Made by a program: the position numbers and the translations under genes
Notes under the pieces: model-generated
The model's input: only the letters and a program-made list of their open reading frames with translations
What the model was told of the DNA's origin: nothing
Databases searched by the model: none
NCBI GenBank assembly: GCA_958352885.1
Contig: CATWQI010000001.1
Location: forward strand, 393,017-457,016
Length of the DNA stretch: 64,000 bases
From: an uncultured Duncaniella sp.
Lineage (GTDB): Bacteria > Bacteroidota > Bacteroidia > Bacteroidales > Muribaculaceae
Direction: 5' to 3'
Part shown: positions 34,901-42,824 of the stretch, one piece after another
Layout of the letters: the number at the start of each line of letters is the position of its first letter
How positions within the stretch are numbered: the first letter of the stretch is position 1

Positions 34901-35070
34901 TACAGATTCTTTCCGTTATGCGACATAATGTATCCGTCGGATGTCGGTGTGTACTGGAGCACCCGTTTATCACTACGTTCCAACGGATTATGGTCAAACA
35001 TACCTATATATGACTGACCCATGACCGCAAAAGGCAACAGCATCGCCGCCGCTGTCGATAATAATTTCAT
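31960..35070 (-). CDS. DUF4450 protein, six-hairpin glycosidase-like
   Basis: A 1036-residue exported protein with signal peptide MKLLSTAAAMLLPFAVMGQS. The N-terminal ~230 residues are beta-rich. A central (alpha/alpha)6-type domain follows, with WLHGAIGWRMPLSGWRGAYNGD, YDAYCCIWASDALYYNSGAVTHST and TTDWLPYAWSINNVAFAE (each read in part). C-terminal beta domains complete it. The N-terminal pattern (SYIGMFDHNPLERSD) matches my memory of DUF4450. An inverting or retaining glycoside hydrolase is plausible, with unknown substrate. ATG 35070 is used, because the codon 6 bases upstream is GTG. It is the last gene of a three-gene operon. Confidence 0.75.
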   Translation of the reverse strand: MKLLSTAAAMLLPFAVMGQSYIGMFDHNPLERSDKRVLQYTPTSDGYIMSHNGKNLYTRALYGGNTAFRMETSDMPIFAGFHGKDNRNIHFVLDVDGVKMRLDSVSDCRSYYRGGERRYELTDAAWRGGRIVMTLLAPRDYEGGIWKIEAAGMPKGSTLTAVSCTTVKIKLNRNGDMGADPANCLAPDPERGDLTECTVNLGGKKQTVYIGYADRVVTAADQKKLAAAYAKADRQRADLAGMLEVETPDPYFNTLGATIMNAADGNWDGQVWLHGAIGWRMPLSGWRGAYNGDFLGWHDRARSHFDAYAKSQVTGVEPVIPHPSQDADKQMARALKKWGTQMYSNGYICRNPERNDQMHHYDMNLCYIDELLWHLKWTGDLDYARERWNTLKSHLAWEKRNFDPDDDGLYDAYCCIWASDALYYNSGAVTHSTAYNYRANKIAAEIAEKIGEDAEPYRKEADKILAALNSTLWMKDKGVWAEHKDFMGHKRLHDHPALWTVYHAIDSDVADPFMAYSATRYIDNNIPHIPVVADGLEDGEYATVSTTDWLPYAWSINNVAFAEVLHTTLAYWQAGRPEAASKLFKSSMLDGMYMGNSPGNIGQISFYDAARGECYRDFADPTAMMARAVVQGLFGFNPDALNHTLIMRPGFPREWEHASIRHSDFTLGFKREGYKDVYSLTLALDSIRTVDFILRAPFDKVKSVTVNGKPAQWSMVENSIDLPAIKVSTPVSCKMDVAVEWDGASVANAKVAPTGKVRKGFRQVKSGDMCWWEETESFRHQPLDAARLGLDLKVTPEDVYETIDLTPYYNANVTDIFRNEYLSPRSPYTTLQIPVHGIGEWCHPDDMAEIDDSGLRNAMKAEGVVNTSLGIPFASVAEGKNAVYTSLFDNYPDSVSMPLSGRASAIQLLMAGSTNHMQCHSENARVKVKYADGTETVLPLIAPNNWCPIEQDYFTDGKAFKLSTPRPYRMILKDASVTDNVAEALDINGVYGRRIDGGAGILLRVDLDAHKELQSLTLETLSNEIVAGVLAATYVR

Positions 35071-35146
35071 TGTCACAGCTATTAATTGTTGTGCAACCCG
35101 TTCATAAGTTATTAATCAAACCGCCCAACGGGTTTTCTTGTGAATA

Positions 35147-36199
35147 TTATTTTTTCTTATCAGCCGCCCAGTTTTCAAGGCGTTCGTACTCATCTTTAGT
35201 CAGACGCATGAAAGAACCATGCTGTGGAGCATCTACACCTTGGATATCCTGCGGTGAATGGAAATTGCGCATGTTTTCGTCAGCCTTGCATATACGATAA
35301 TGTCTTGGCTTGGAAGAGTACTCAATATAGGCAATGCACCATGTCGGGTCACCTACAAGCTGGAAAGCCGAAACGCCCTCGCACTTTTTGTTACCTTCAA
35401 AGTCCACATAGTCATCCTCGACAGGCTCACCCCAGGGACCGTGAAGAGTCGGAGCGGTAGACGTGAAAATACCGGGACGTCCGCCCTCCTTCTTTATCAT
35501 CATGTGATAGAGTCCGTCGCTCTCCAGATAGTTGATATCAGCGTCAATTGTCGCATATCCCCAATCAAACAGCACTTTAGGTTTGGTAAGGGTGGTAAAT
35601 GACTCATCGGCATACGAGTAGTACATACGGTCATACTCCTCGCCGTCCTCGGGATTCCATAGCGAATAGTAAATCATATACCCGCCTTTCTTTCCGTCAT
35701 TCCATACATAGTCAGGGTCCCAGAAAATCTGCGGAGCCCAGACTCTCAATATTGTGGAATAGTCTTTATATGGGTCAGGAGATTCAGGGTCGGAGAAAAT
35801 AGAGGCTCCGTCACGGAAATCGAATGTCACGGATTCCCAGTTAATCAGGTCGTCACTACGTAACAAGTCAATCCCATAGTTATGCCATTTCTTGCTCTTT
35901 GCGACACACATGTCAGTAGTGACCATCAGATAACCCGAACCATCATGCTTGCGGGTTATATATGCGTCACGGGTTCCACCCTCAATCCTGGCATGTTTGG
36001 CAGGACTGAAAATCGAGTCTCCGTCCAGAAGATCGTGATAGTTGAATCCGTCACGGCTAAGCGCATACGCTGTCCATTCACCACGCCCGCTCATGTGGCA
36101 GTACAGGTAACCGTAATCGCCTTTCTGAAGATTCTGTGCCGTAACGGCGCAAGGTAATATAACTGCAAATAACAGCAGCCATTTTGCTATTGTTTTCAT
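35147..36199 (-). CDS. GH43-like glycoside hydrolase
   Basis: A 350-residue exported protein (signal peptide MKTIAKWLLLFAVILPCAVTAQ) with a five-bladed beta-propeller pattern. GGTRDAYITRKHDGSGYLMV, WAPQIFWDPDY and CEGVSAF mark the strands expected to carry the catalytic acids. The first catalytic Asp is not in the standard N-terminal position, so it may belong to a divergent GH43 group or a neighbouring clan. Such enzymes remove arabinose or xylose side chains. It lies between the second GH43 and the DUF4450 gene, on one strand with 68- and 76-bp gaps. Confidence 0.75.
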   Translation of the reverse strand: MKTIAKWLLLFAVILPCAVTAQNLQKGDYGYLYCHMSGRGEWTAYALSRDGFNYHDLLDGDSIFSPAKHARIEGGTRDAYITRKHDGSGYLMVTTDMCVAKSKKWHNYGIDLLRSDDLINWESVTFDFRDGASIFSDPESPDPYKDYSTILRVWAPQIFWDPDYVWNDGKKGGYMIYYSLWNPEDGEEYDRMYYSYADESFTTLTKPKVLFDWGYATIDADINYLESDGLYHMMIKKEGGRPGIFTSTAPTLHGPWGEPVEDDYVDFEGNKKCEGVSAFQLVGDPTWCIAYIEYSSKPRHYRICKADENMRNFHSPQDIQGVDAPQHGSFMRLTKDEYERLENWAADKKK

Positions 36200-36267
36200 C
36201 TGTATTCTATGATAATTTAATTAAGGAACTGATTGGTAATAACTATATTTAATGCAGCCGCAGCATG

Positions 36268-37290
36268 TCAGAGAGTAGGAGTGACCGGTTTTATTGAGCC
36301 GTCCGCATTGAATTCCATCTTATCAATACATACTTCGCGATGTGTTCCGGGACTCTTTTCCTTTTCTATGTAATCCTTATTGATGCGATGGTACACAATC
36401 CGCCATTCGTCCGACCCCGGGAGATTTATGACCGAATTGTGGGCAGTCCCATAGATTTCCTTCTCCGGATTCTGAATCAGTATGGTACACGGGTCTGCTA
36501 CTTCAATAGGTCCGGTAGGTGAATCCGAAGTGCCGTATGCCACATGATAATTGGGTGAGCCTGTATCGTCAACAGACCATAGGAAATAATATTTGCCACC
36601 ACGATAAAATACGTATGGTGCCTCACGGTAGGCATGAGTCTCCAATGTCCCGCCTATGGGAGTGATGACCTTTATCGTCTCCTCCTTTATCGACATCATA
36701 TCGTCGGAAAGCTCTGCTACCGCCATAAAACTGTTTCCCCAGTAAAGATAATATTTTCCGGAAACCGGGTCACGGAACACGTCCACATCAATCTGCTGAC
36801 CGCGGCGTGACGGGTCATCCTTGATAATCGAATGCCCCAAATCCGTAAACGGACCTACCGGTGAATCGCTCACCGCCACACCAATCTGTTTGCGTTTGTC
36901 AGCTATCGAATTGCCACTATAATAAAAGTAATACTTATAGCTGTCCCCTTCTTTTCTCTCTATGATTGCCGGCGCCCAGGCATTTCCATCCGACCATGGC
37001 ACTTGTTCGGTCTTCAGGTCAAGGATTATCCCTTCATCCTTCCAGTCATTGAGGTCGTCAGATGAAAAGACCTGAAAATAATGACCTCCCCACCGGGGAG
37101 TACCGTCAGTAGTAGAGTATATATAATATTTACCTGTATTCTCCGAATAGAGTATCTCAGGGTCAGCATGGAAGCCCGGAAGGACCGGATTTGCAGCATT
37201 AGCCGCAACTGAGATTCCGGCTGCCGCAAACAATGTTGCGGACACCAGTTTTCTGACTGTCAGCACTGATTCAGCAAAAAATTTTTTCAT
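36268..37290 (-). CDS. GH43 glycoside hydrolase
   Basis: A 340-residue exported enzyme. The canonical GH43 pattern is visible. PGFHADPEILYS near the mature N-terminus carries the base Asp, QQIDVDVFRDPVSGKYYLYWG carries the pKa-modulating Asp, and THAYREAPYVFYRGGKYY carries the acid Glu. Family members are arabinofuranosidases, xylosidases or galactosidases, and this sequence alone does not decide. It is the first gene of the leftward GH43-GH43-DUF4450 operon, with a good promoter 30 bases upstream. Confidence 0.88.
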   Translation of the reverse strand: MKKFFAESVLTVRKLVSATLFAAAGISVAANAANPVLPGFHADPEILYSENTGKYYIYSTTDGTPRWGGHYFQVFSSDDLNDWKDEGIILDLKTEQVPWSDGNAWAPAIIERKEGDSYKYYFYYSGNSIADKRKQIGVAVSDSPVGPFTDLGHSIIKDDPSRRGQQIDVDVFRDPVSGKYYLYWGNSFMAVAELSDDMMSIKEETIKVITPIGGTLETHAYREAPYVFYRGGKYYFLWSVDDTGSPNYHVAYGTSDSPTGPIEVADPCTILIQNPEKEIYGTAHNSVINLPGSDEWRIVYHRINKDYIEKEKSPGTHREVCIDKMEFNADGSIKPVTPTL

Positions 37291-37319
37291 GATATATTAA
37301 TGGATAGATTCACACCATG

Positions 37320-37351
37320 CAAAGATAGTAAATCTAACCTAAACTGACAAC
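37320..37351 (-). promoter_or_regulatory. Promoter of the GH43/DUF4450 operon
   Basis: On the minus strand GTTG (37351-37348), a 20-base spacer, and TATCTTTG (37327-37320). Transcription would begin about 23 bases before the ATG at 37290. Confidence 0.7.
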
Positions 37352-37373
37352 TTCATACAGCATTCGTCTGAAA

Positions 37374-38333
37374 TCAAAGCGTCTCTACATCCTTCAAGTC
37401 CACCAGATGATGAAGTATGGCAAATATCGTAAGTCCCGCCGGAGAATGGATACCGAGTTTAGAGGTCAGGTTGCGACGGTGAGTAGTGATGGTATGAATT
37501 GACAGACAAAGTTTGTCAGCTATTTCCTTGTTTGACATGCCACGCGCCACGCATTTTATAATCTCCTTCTCACGGTCGCTGAGAGAATCAAGCTGGGGAT
37601 CACTATCCGTATTGTCAGCAGGTTCATCTTTGCTGCTCACGGAAAGACGGGAGCGTAGCGAGGATTCCAACTGTTCGACAGCGGGAACAAACAGACGATG
37701 TTCAACCTCAAAATGCGACATCAAATCCCGCTCACATATTATAATGTCAAACAGGACTGAACTGAGCAGATCATTGTCACGCTGGTTATAGTGATATATG
37801 AATATATCCTTGAGTTCATTTAGTTTTGATGCCATGTGATTATGATTGACGGAGAACTGAGATATGCTGAATTTCTCGTCAATCACACCGTTGAGCAATC
37901 CTTCCACATAGGAAAATATCGTGTTATTCTCATATTCCATGTGCCGCTTTACCTCCACAACATAGTCATCAAAAAATTTCATCAGAAGGAATGCTACATC
38001 ATTGGTGTCGGAATAGTTGATTGCTTCAATGAGCTTGCGCCTTATGGTAGGCAGGATAAAATCAATAAATGACGAATGGGCATGCTTGAGATATCCGATT
38101 AGCGAAGGGAGGGACAACGGATAATTATTATAATTTCCCGAACTCAGGAGATTAGACACCGCAAGGAATGTATTGCAGTCCACACCGCTTGCCTCACAAG
38201 CCTCCTTGATGGTCCTGTCACCGAACCCGAACGCTATACCGAATCGGCTTATCACCATCAACAATAAATTATTGTCTACTATAATCTCCCTCATCCTGTT
38301 ATGGGGCTGATATTCACTCTGCTTGTCAATCAT
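37374..38333 (-). CDS. LuxR-type regulator with ScdA-like and hemerythrin-like domains
   Basis: A 319-residue cytoplasmic protein. Residues ~13-65 resemble the ScdA/RIC N-terminal domain, but the usual CCGG is FGFG here. Residues ~80-220 are a four-helix hemerythrin-like domain with candidate di-iron ligands His84/His86, His131 with Glu135, His164/His166, and His207 with Glu211. Residues ~248-312 are a LuxR-type helix-turn-helix (LSDREKEIIKCVARGMSNKE and THRRNLTSKLGI). This layout suggests a sensor of oxygen, NO or iron state that controls transcription. It is divergent from the hmu operon (225-bp shared region) and upstream of the GH43 operon on the same strand. Confidence 0.82.
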   Translation of the reverse strand: MIDKQSEYQPHNRMREIIVDNNLLLMVISRFGIAFGFGDRTIKEACEASGVDCNTFLAVSNLLSSGNYNNYPLSLPSLIGYLKHAHSSFIDFILPTIRRKLIEAINYSDTNDVAFLLMKFFDDYVVEVKRHMEYENNTIFSYVEGLLNGVIDEKFSISQFSVNHNHMASKLNELKDIFIYHYNQRDNDLLSSVLFDIIICERDLMSHFEVEHRLFVPAVEQLESSLRSRLSVSSKDEPADNTDSDPQLDSLSDREKEIIKCVARGMSNKEIADKLCLSIHTITTHRRNLTSKLGIHSPAGLTIFAILHHLVDLKDVETL

Positions 38334-38359
38334 AATCTATCCGGGTATTTTATCCCATG

Positions 38360-38367
38360 CAAAGGTA
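38360..38367 (-). promoter_or_regulatory. -7 box of the hemerythrin-LuxR gene
   Basis: TACCTTTG on the minus strand fits TAnnTTTG, 26 bases before the ATG. Confidence 0.55.
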
Positions 38368-38503
38368 CATCCATGCCTAAAATCTCACCATACCTAAAAA
38401 TGATGAAAAAATCCAAAGGCATCCCTAATTACTAATGTTTTTCATTACAAAACGGACTGAATTTACCCAATTTCTGAGTATTTCAGCTCTAAAACGCAAC
38501 CTC

Positions 38504-38511
38504 TAACTTTG
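38504..38511 (+). promoter_or_regulatory. -7 box of the hmu operon
   Basis: TAACTTTG fits TAnnTTTG, 47 bases before the first ATG of the operon, with a weak TTTC at the -33 distance. The 130 bases between this box and the divergent one would hold any operator. No cobalamin riboswitch is present here. Confidence 0.6.
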
Positions 38512-38558
38512 CACCGCAATTTGGAAAAAAATCAGAAAAGGTAAAATTTAAATTCATC

Positions 38559-40082
38559 ATGAAACACAGTACAGGCTGGAAATTTTTTCACAGATGGGCG
38601 GGACTTATTGTCGCCGTTTTCATCCTGCTGTTCTGTGTGTCCGGAATCATATTGAATCATCGCCAGTTTTTTGCGGACTGCAATGTAAACCGAAAATTGT
38701 TACCCTCAGGCTACCGAATCCGGAATTATAATAATGGAGTAATCAAAGGGACCCTCCCTATAGACTCAGCCTCTGTAATCGCATATGGAAACACAGGCTT
38801 ATGGCTGACCGACCGTAATTTCAGCAAATTCAGCGACTTCAATGCCGGCTTGCCCAAAGGGGTTGACAAGAGAAATATACGAAACGTTGTCCGCACTCCC
38901 GGCAACGATATATGGTGCGCCGCACAATCCGGTCTCTACCATCTTGAAAACCTGAAATGGCATCAAACCGTATTGCCTGGCAATGAAGATAGAATTACCG
39001 ACATGACACTCTCACCTGACAGCAATGAGATTGTGGTGCTTACCCGCTCGGCAATATATATACTCCCATCTCATCCGGACTCCATTTCCATTCCTTACCG
39101 GGCGCTGATAGGTGTCCCGGCAGGTCACACTTCCAAAGTCACACTATTCAAGTCCGTCTGGATGCTTCACAGCGGAGAGCTCTTCGGCATTACCGGCAGA
39201 CTCGTAGTTGATGCAGTAGCAATTGTTATCTCATTTCTCTGTCTAACCGGTATAATCCTTTTTATCCTTCCATACAGAATACGCAGCAGCATGGGACATC
39301 TCAGCCGGAACATTTCATACAGACGCATGGGGTCAATCCTGAAATGGAATTTCCGCTGGCATGACCGCATAGGATACTGCACAATAATTCTGACTCTTCT
39401 CCTCGCCTTGACAGGCATGTGCCTTCGACCGCCTTTGATGATACCTTTGGTGCTAATCAAGACCTCCCCGCTTCCCGGCTCCAGCCTTGACAATGAAAAC
39501 ATATGGCATGACAAACTGCGAGGCATCCGCTGGGACAGCAGTTTGGAAAGATGGCTTATATCAACCTCCAAAGGATTCATCAGCGCCGACCGCAATTTCA
39601 GGGAATCTCCTGTGATGATACCAGCCGACTCCACACCCGTAGTAAGTCCAATGGGTATCACAGTGTTTGAGCCAGGCGACCAGGATGAATGGATAATCGG
39701 CTCATTCAGCGGACTATACCGATGGCAACCGTCAACAGGAATTGTGACCGATTACTTTACCGGAGAACAAGCGACATCTTCGGGCAAACGTCGAATCTAT
39801 TCAGCCTCAGGACTAATCAGCGGCTTCAGCAAAGACCTGAACACATCTGAGCCTGTAATATTCGACTACTCGACAGGAACTCAGTTGCTACAACAGACAG
39901 ATGCGCTGATAGCATCACAACCTATGTCACTATGGAATGTAGCACTCGAACTGCATGTCGGTCGCTGCTATGCTCCGGTGTTAGGTATATTCTCTGAACT
40001 GTTCGTATTCCTATCCGGACTGCTCCTCACACTAATACTCGTGTCCGGGTACATAATCCATCGTCCCCGAAAAAGAAATTAA
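38559..40082 (+). CDS. PepSY-associated transmembrane protein, first gene of the hmu operon
   Basis: A 507-residue inner-membrane protein of the PepSY_TM type. An N-terminal helix (FFHRWAGLIVAVFILLFCVSG) begins with a conserved HRW that could bind haem. A large periplasmic beta domain, two central helices around residues 215-300 that include KWNFRWHDRIGY, a second periplasmic domain and a C-terminal helix follow. Relatives occur beside siderophore and haem receptors and are thought to help reduce iron or move it across the inner membrane. Transcription starts here, 28 bp ahead of the lipoprotein gene. Confidence 0.8.
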   Translation: MKHSTGWKFFHRWAGLIVAVFILLFCVSGIILNHRQFFADCNVNRKLLPSGYRIRNYNNGVIKGTLPIDSASVIAYGNTGLWLTDRNFSKFSDFNAGLPKGVDKRNIRNVVRTPGNDIWCAAQSGLYHLENLKWHQTVLPGNEDRITDMTLSPDSNEIVVLTRSAIYILPSHPDSISIPYRALIGVPAGHTSKVTLFKSVWMLHSGELFGITGRLVVDAVAIVISFLCLTGIILFILPYRIRSSMGHLSRNISYRRMGSILKWNFRWHDRIGYCTIILTLLLALTGMCLRPPLMIPLVLIKTSPLPGSSLDNENIWHDKLRGIRWDSSLERWLISTSKGFISADRNFRESPVMIPADSTPVVSPMGITVFEPGDQDEWIIGSFSGLYRWQPSTGIVTDYFTGEQATSSGKRRIYSASGLISGFSKDLNTSEPVIFDYSTGTQLLQQTDALIASQPMSLWNVALELHVGRCYAPVLGIFSELFVFLSGLLLTLILVSGYIIHRPRKRN

Positions 40083-40110
40083 TATCAACAACTAAAAATA
40101 ACTTTACAAA

Positions 40111-40587
40111 ATGAAATCACTCAAAACTGTTTTTGCCACTATGATGGCACTTGTATGCATGGTATCTCTCACAGCTTGCAGCGACAATGACGACAAAGAA
40201 CCGGCAACTCCTGCCGCAAAAAGCGTAGCAGGAACTTACCATGGAGACATGACTTGCTCAGTCATGGGGTCAGAGTCCACATTCGAGGATATGACCTTCA
40301 CTGTCACTTCAACCGACGACGCCACTGTAACCGTTCAGATTTCCGAGTTCGGTTCGGAGCCAATGAAAGTCCCATCGCTCACAATCTCAGGTGTCAAAGT
40401 AGCAGGAAGTGACGGCACATACTCTCTTCAGTCAACTAACTTCGAAGGCACTGCCTCCAACGGCAAGAATTATTCAGGCGTGATGCAGGGCAGCTTCGCT
40501 GACTCCAAAATAACCATACAGTTCAATCTCCAGTATGGAGCAATGCCTATGCCCATGATTTGCTCGTTTACAGCACCAAAACAATAA
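40111..40587 (+). CDS. Calycin-like lipoprotein in the HmuY position
   Basis: A 158-residue lipoprotein: signal peptide with lipobox SLTAC and acidic SDNDDKEP, which suggests surface display. The mature ~125 residues are nearly all beta-strand (GTYHGDMTCSVMGSESTFED, then VTVQISEF and ITIQFNL), fitting the calycin-like family PF13944. It lies between the PepSY gene and hmuR, the place where hmu operons of other Bacteroidetes carry the haemophore HmuY. It could bind haem, but this is inference from position. Its stop lies 72 bp before the hmuR ATG. Confidence 0.7.
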   Translation: MKSLKTVFATMMALVCMVSLTACSDNDDKEPATPAAKSVAGTYHGDMTCSVMGSESTFEDMTFTVTSTDDATVTVQISEFGSEPMKVPSLTISGVKVAGSDGTYSLQSTNFEGTASNGKNYSGVMQGSFADSKITIQFNLQYGAMPMPMICSFTAPKQ

Positions 40588-40658
40588 CAGGACACACCCT
40601 CCGACTTACAAAAATCCAATCACCTCACACTCGAAAAACAGTTATTCACGTTCTTCTA

Positions 40659-42803
40659 ATGGTAAAAAGACTGATAGGTTCCATTCTCCTGCTCCTCGGA
40701 CTACTGAGCCCGTCCTCCACACTCGCCGGCAACATAGTCGTGCGGGTGGTTGACGAGACGGGCAGTCCGCTGGCAGGTGCCCATATCTCGCTGACCGGGA
40801 ACATGGGACCGATAATCACGGATTCCGATGGCAAATTCAATCTTTCTCTCCCGTCGGGCTCATCAGCGAAATTACACATATCATATATCGGTTTCGTCAC
40901 CGAGACATTCGTGCTCCGCGGTACAGACGGGAACTCCACACAGACAATCCGGCTGACTCCTGACACAGCATCACTCGAAGAGGTCGTGGTGACAGCCACC
41001 CGTACCCCGAAATCACTCAAGGATGTTCCGGTGGTGACACGCCTTATCTCGGCTGACGACATCAGAAAAGCAGATGCCACCAATATCCAGGACTTGCTAA
41101 CCGAAGAGTTGCCCGGACTTGAGTTCGGGTATGCCATGAGCCAGGAAACTTCACTCAATATGAGCGGATTTGGAGGCAATGCCGTCCTGTTTCTTGTGGA
41201 TGGCGAACGTCTTGCCGGTGAAACGATGGACAATGTAGACTATAACCGTCTGAATCTTGAAAACGTCGGACGTGTCGAGGTCGTCAAAGGCGCTTCATCC
41301 GCACTCTACGGAGCTAATGCGGTCGGTGGCGTGGTCAACCTGATCACCCGTGAGAGCAACGAGCCATGGAGACTCAATGTCAACTCCCGTTACCGTAGCG
41401 CTGGCGACGAATGGCGCACGGGCGCTGACCTTAATTTCAATTCCAAGAAATGGAACTCAAACACCAATGCGCAGTATACCACCGTCAACACAATCCATCT
41501 GACAGACGCATTTGACACCGAGTCGAAAATCCATGACGTGTTCGGAGGGAAGACCTTCAACCTAAAGGAACGGCTGGTTTACCGTGCCACAGACAACCTT
41601 CGCTTCATAGCTCGCGGCGGCTACTTCAACCGGGAGAGCAACAGGGCAAATTACGATGACCAGTACAAAGATTATAGCGGCGGCATCAAAGCTGTATACA
41701 CGTTCAATGCCGACCAGACGCTTGATCTATCCTACAGCTACGACCAGTACGACAAAGTGCGTTACGTAGGTGGTGAACGTACCCATGACCATGATTACAG
41801 CAACCGTCAGCATATAGTCCATGCTCTGTACACCCACTTTTTCGGCGGCAACGCCCTTTCAGTAGGAGCCGATTACATGCACGACTTCCTCTCTACCTAC
41901 CAGTTTGCCGAAGGTGACTCGCATTCGCAATATTCAGTGGACGCATTCGCACAATTCGACTATAACCCAGTCCATTGGTTCAACGTCATAGCCTCGCTTC
42001 GTGAGGACTATTTCTCCGCATCGTCTACAGGTGCGTTGACCGGACGCCTCGCCACAATGTTCAAATTGCCGGGATTCTCAATCCGCGCATCATACGCAGG
42101 AGGATTCAGGGCTCCCACCCTCAAAGAGATGTACATGGACTTTGACATGGCAGGCATACAGATGATTTACGGAAATCCTGATTTAAAGCCGGAGAAAAGC
42201 CATAACTTCAATCTCGCTCTCGAGCACAACGGACAGTTGCGGCATAGCTTTTTCCAAGGTTCCTACAGCGTAGCACTCATGGGATATTATAATCTGTACA
42301 ACCGTCGTATAACCACCACCGATTTCCCAGGCACAGCCGAGCGCGAAGAAGGCGCCATCTATTGTAACGAGGACGGTGTAAGAGTCGCAGGTCTGGAGTT
42401 CTCTGCCCGTTATCGTTCGTCATCCGGACTCGGAGCTATGGTGAACTACAATTACCTCCATACCGGAGGGAACACAGTAGACTCCCAGTTCACGCAGCCC
42501 CGACCACACTCTGCGACATGGAGACTGGACTACGACAGGCAATTGTGCAGTTCCTACAAACTGTATGCCGCCATTTCAGGGAGATTCCTCTCGAGACCCA
42601 AATCCCGCTATGATACTGACAGAGCATACACACTCTGGAAATTCACTCTTCAGCAACGAGTGTGGAAAGGGATAAATGTCAACTTCATAATTGACAATCT
42701 ACTTGGCTATACCCCCAAAGTATATTACTGGAACTCAGCTCCTACAACGGGAAGAACCTGGTCCGTCGGATTATCCCTTGACATTGACTCATTCTTCAAA
42801 TAG
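40659..42803 (+). CDS. hmuR: TonB-dependent haem receptor HmuR
   Basis: A 714-residue outer-membrane receptor. ATG 40659 gives a signal peptide (MVKRLIGSILLLLGLLSPSS), where an earlier in-frame start would overlap the previous gene. A carboxypeptidase-regulatory-like domain (to about residue 105) precedes SLEEVVVTATRTPKS, the TonB box, then the plug and barrel. The motifs FRAP (about residue 483) and NPDL (about 506), known landmarks of haem receptors, are both present. It would take haem from host or dietary haemoproteins. Confidence 0.9.
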   Translation: MVKRLIGSILLLLGLLSPSSTLAGNIVVRVVDETGSPLAGAHISLTGNMGPIITDSDGKFNLSLPSGSSAKLHISYIGFVTETFVLRGTDGNSTQTIRLTPDTASLEEVVVTATRTPKSLKDVPVVTRLISADDIRKADATNIQDLLTEELPGLEFGYAMSQETSLNMSGFGGNAVLFLVDGERLAGETMDNVDYNRLNLENVGRVEVVKGASSALYGANAVGGVVNLITRESNEPWRLNVNSRYRSAGDEWRTGADLNFNSKKWNSNTNAQYTTVNTIHLTDAFDTESKIHDVFGGKTFNLKERLVYRATDNLRFIARGGYFNRESNRANYDDQYKDYSGGIKAVYTFNADQTLDLSYSYDQYDKVRYVGGERTHDHDYSNRQHIVHALYTHFFGGNALSVGADYMHDFLSTYQFAEGDSHSQYSVDAFAQFDYNPVHWFNVIASLREDYFSASSTGALTGRLATMFKLPGFSIRASYAGGFRAPTLKEMYMDFDMAGIQMIYGNPDLKPEKSHNFNLALEHNGQLRHSFFQGSYSVALMGYYNLYNRRITTTDFPGTAEREEGAIYCNEDGVRVAGLEFSARYRSSSGLGAMVNYNYLHTGGNTVDSQFTQPRPHSATWRLDYDRQLCSSYKLYAAISGRFLSRPKSRYDTDRAYTLWKFTLQQRVWKGINVNFIIDNLLGYTPKVYYWNSAPTTGRTWSVGLSLDIDSFFK

Positions 42804-42824
42804 AATTCATGAACCGATAAAATT

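Noticed and set aside
38334..38558. Second cobalamin riboswitch upstream of the CobN-containing operon
   Set aside because: Neither the B12 box nor the GCTGCTGTGA-type core is present in this gap on either strand.
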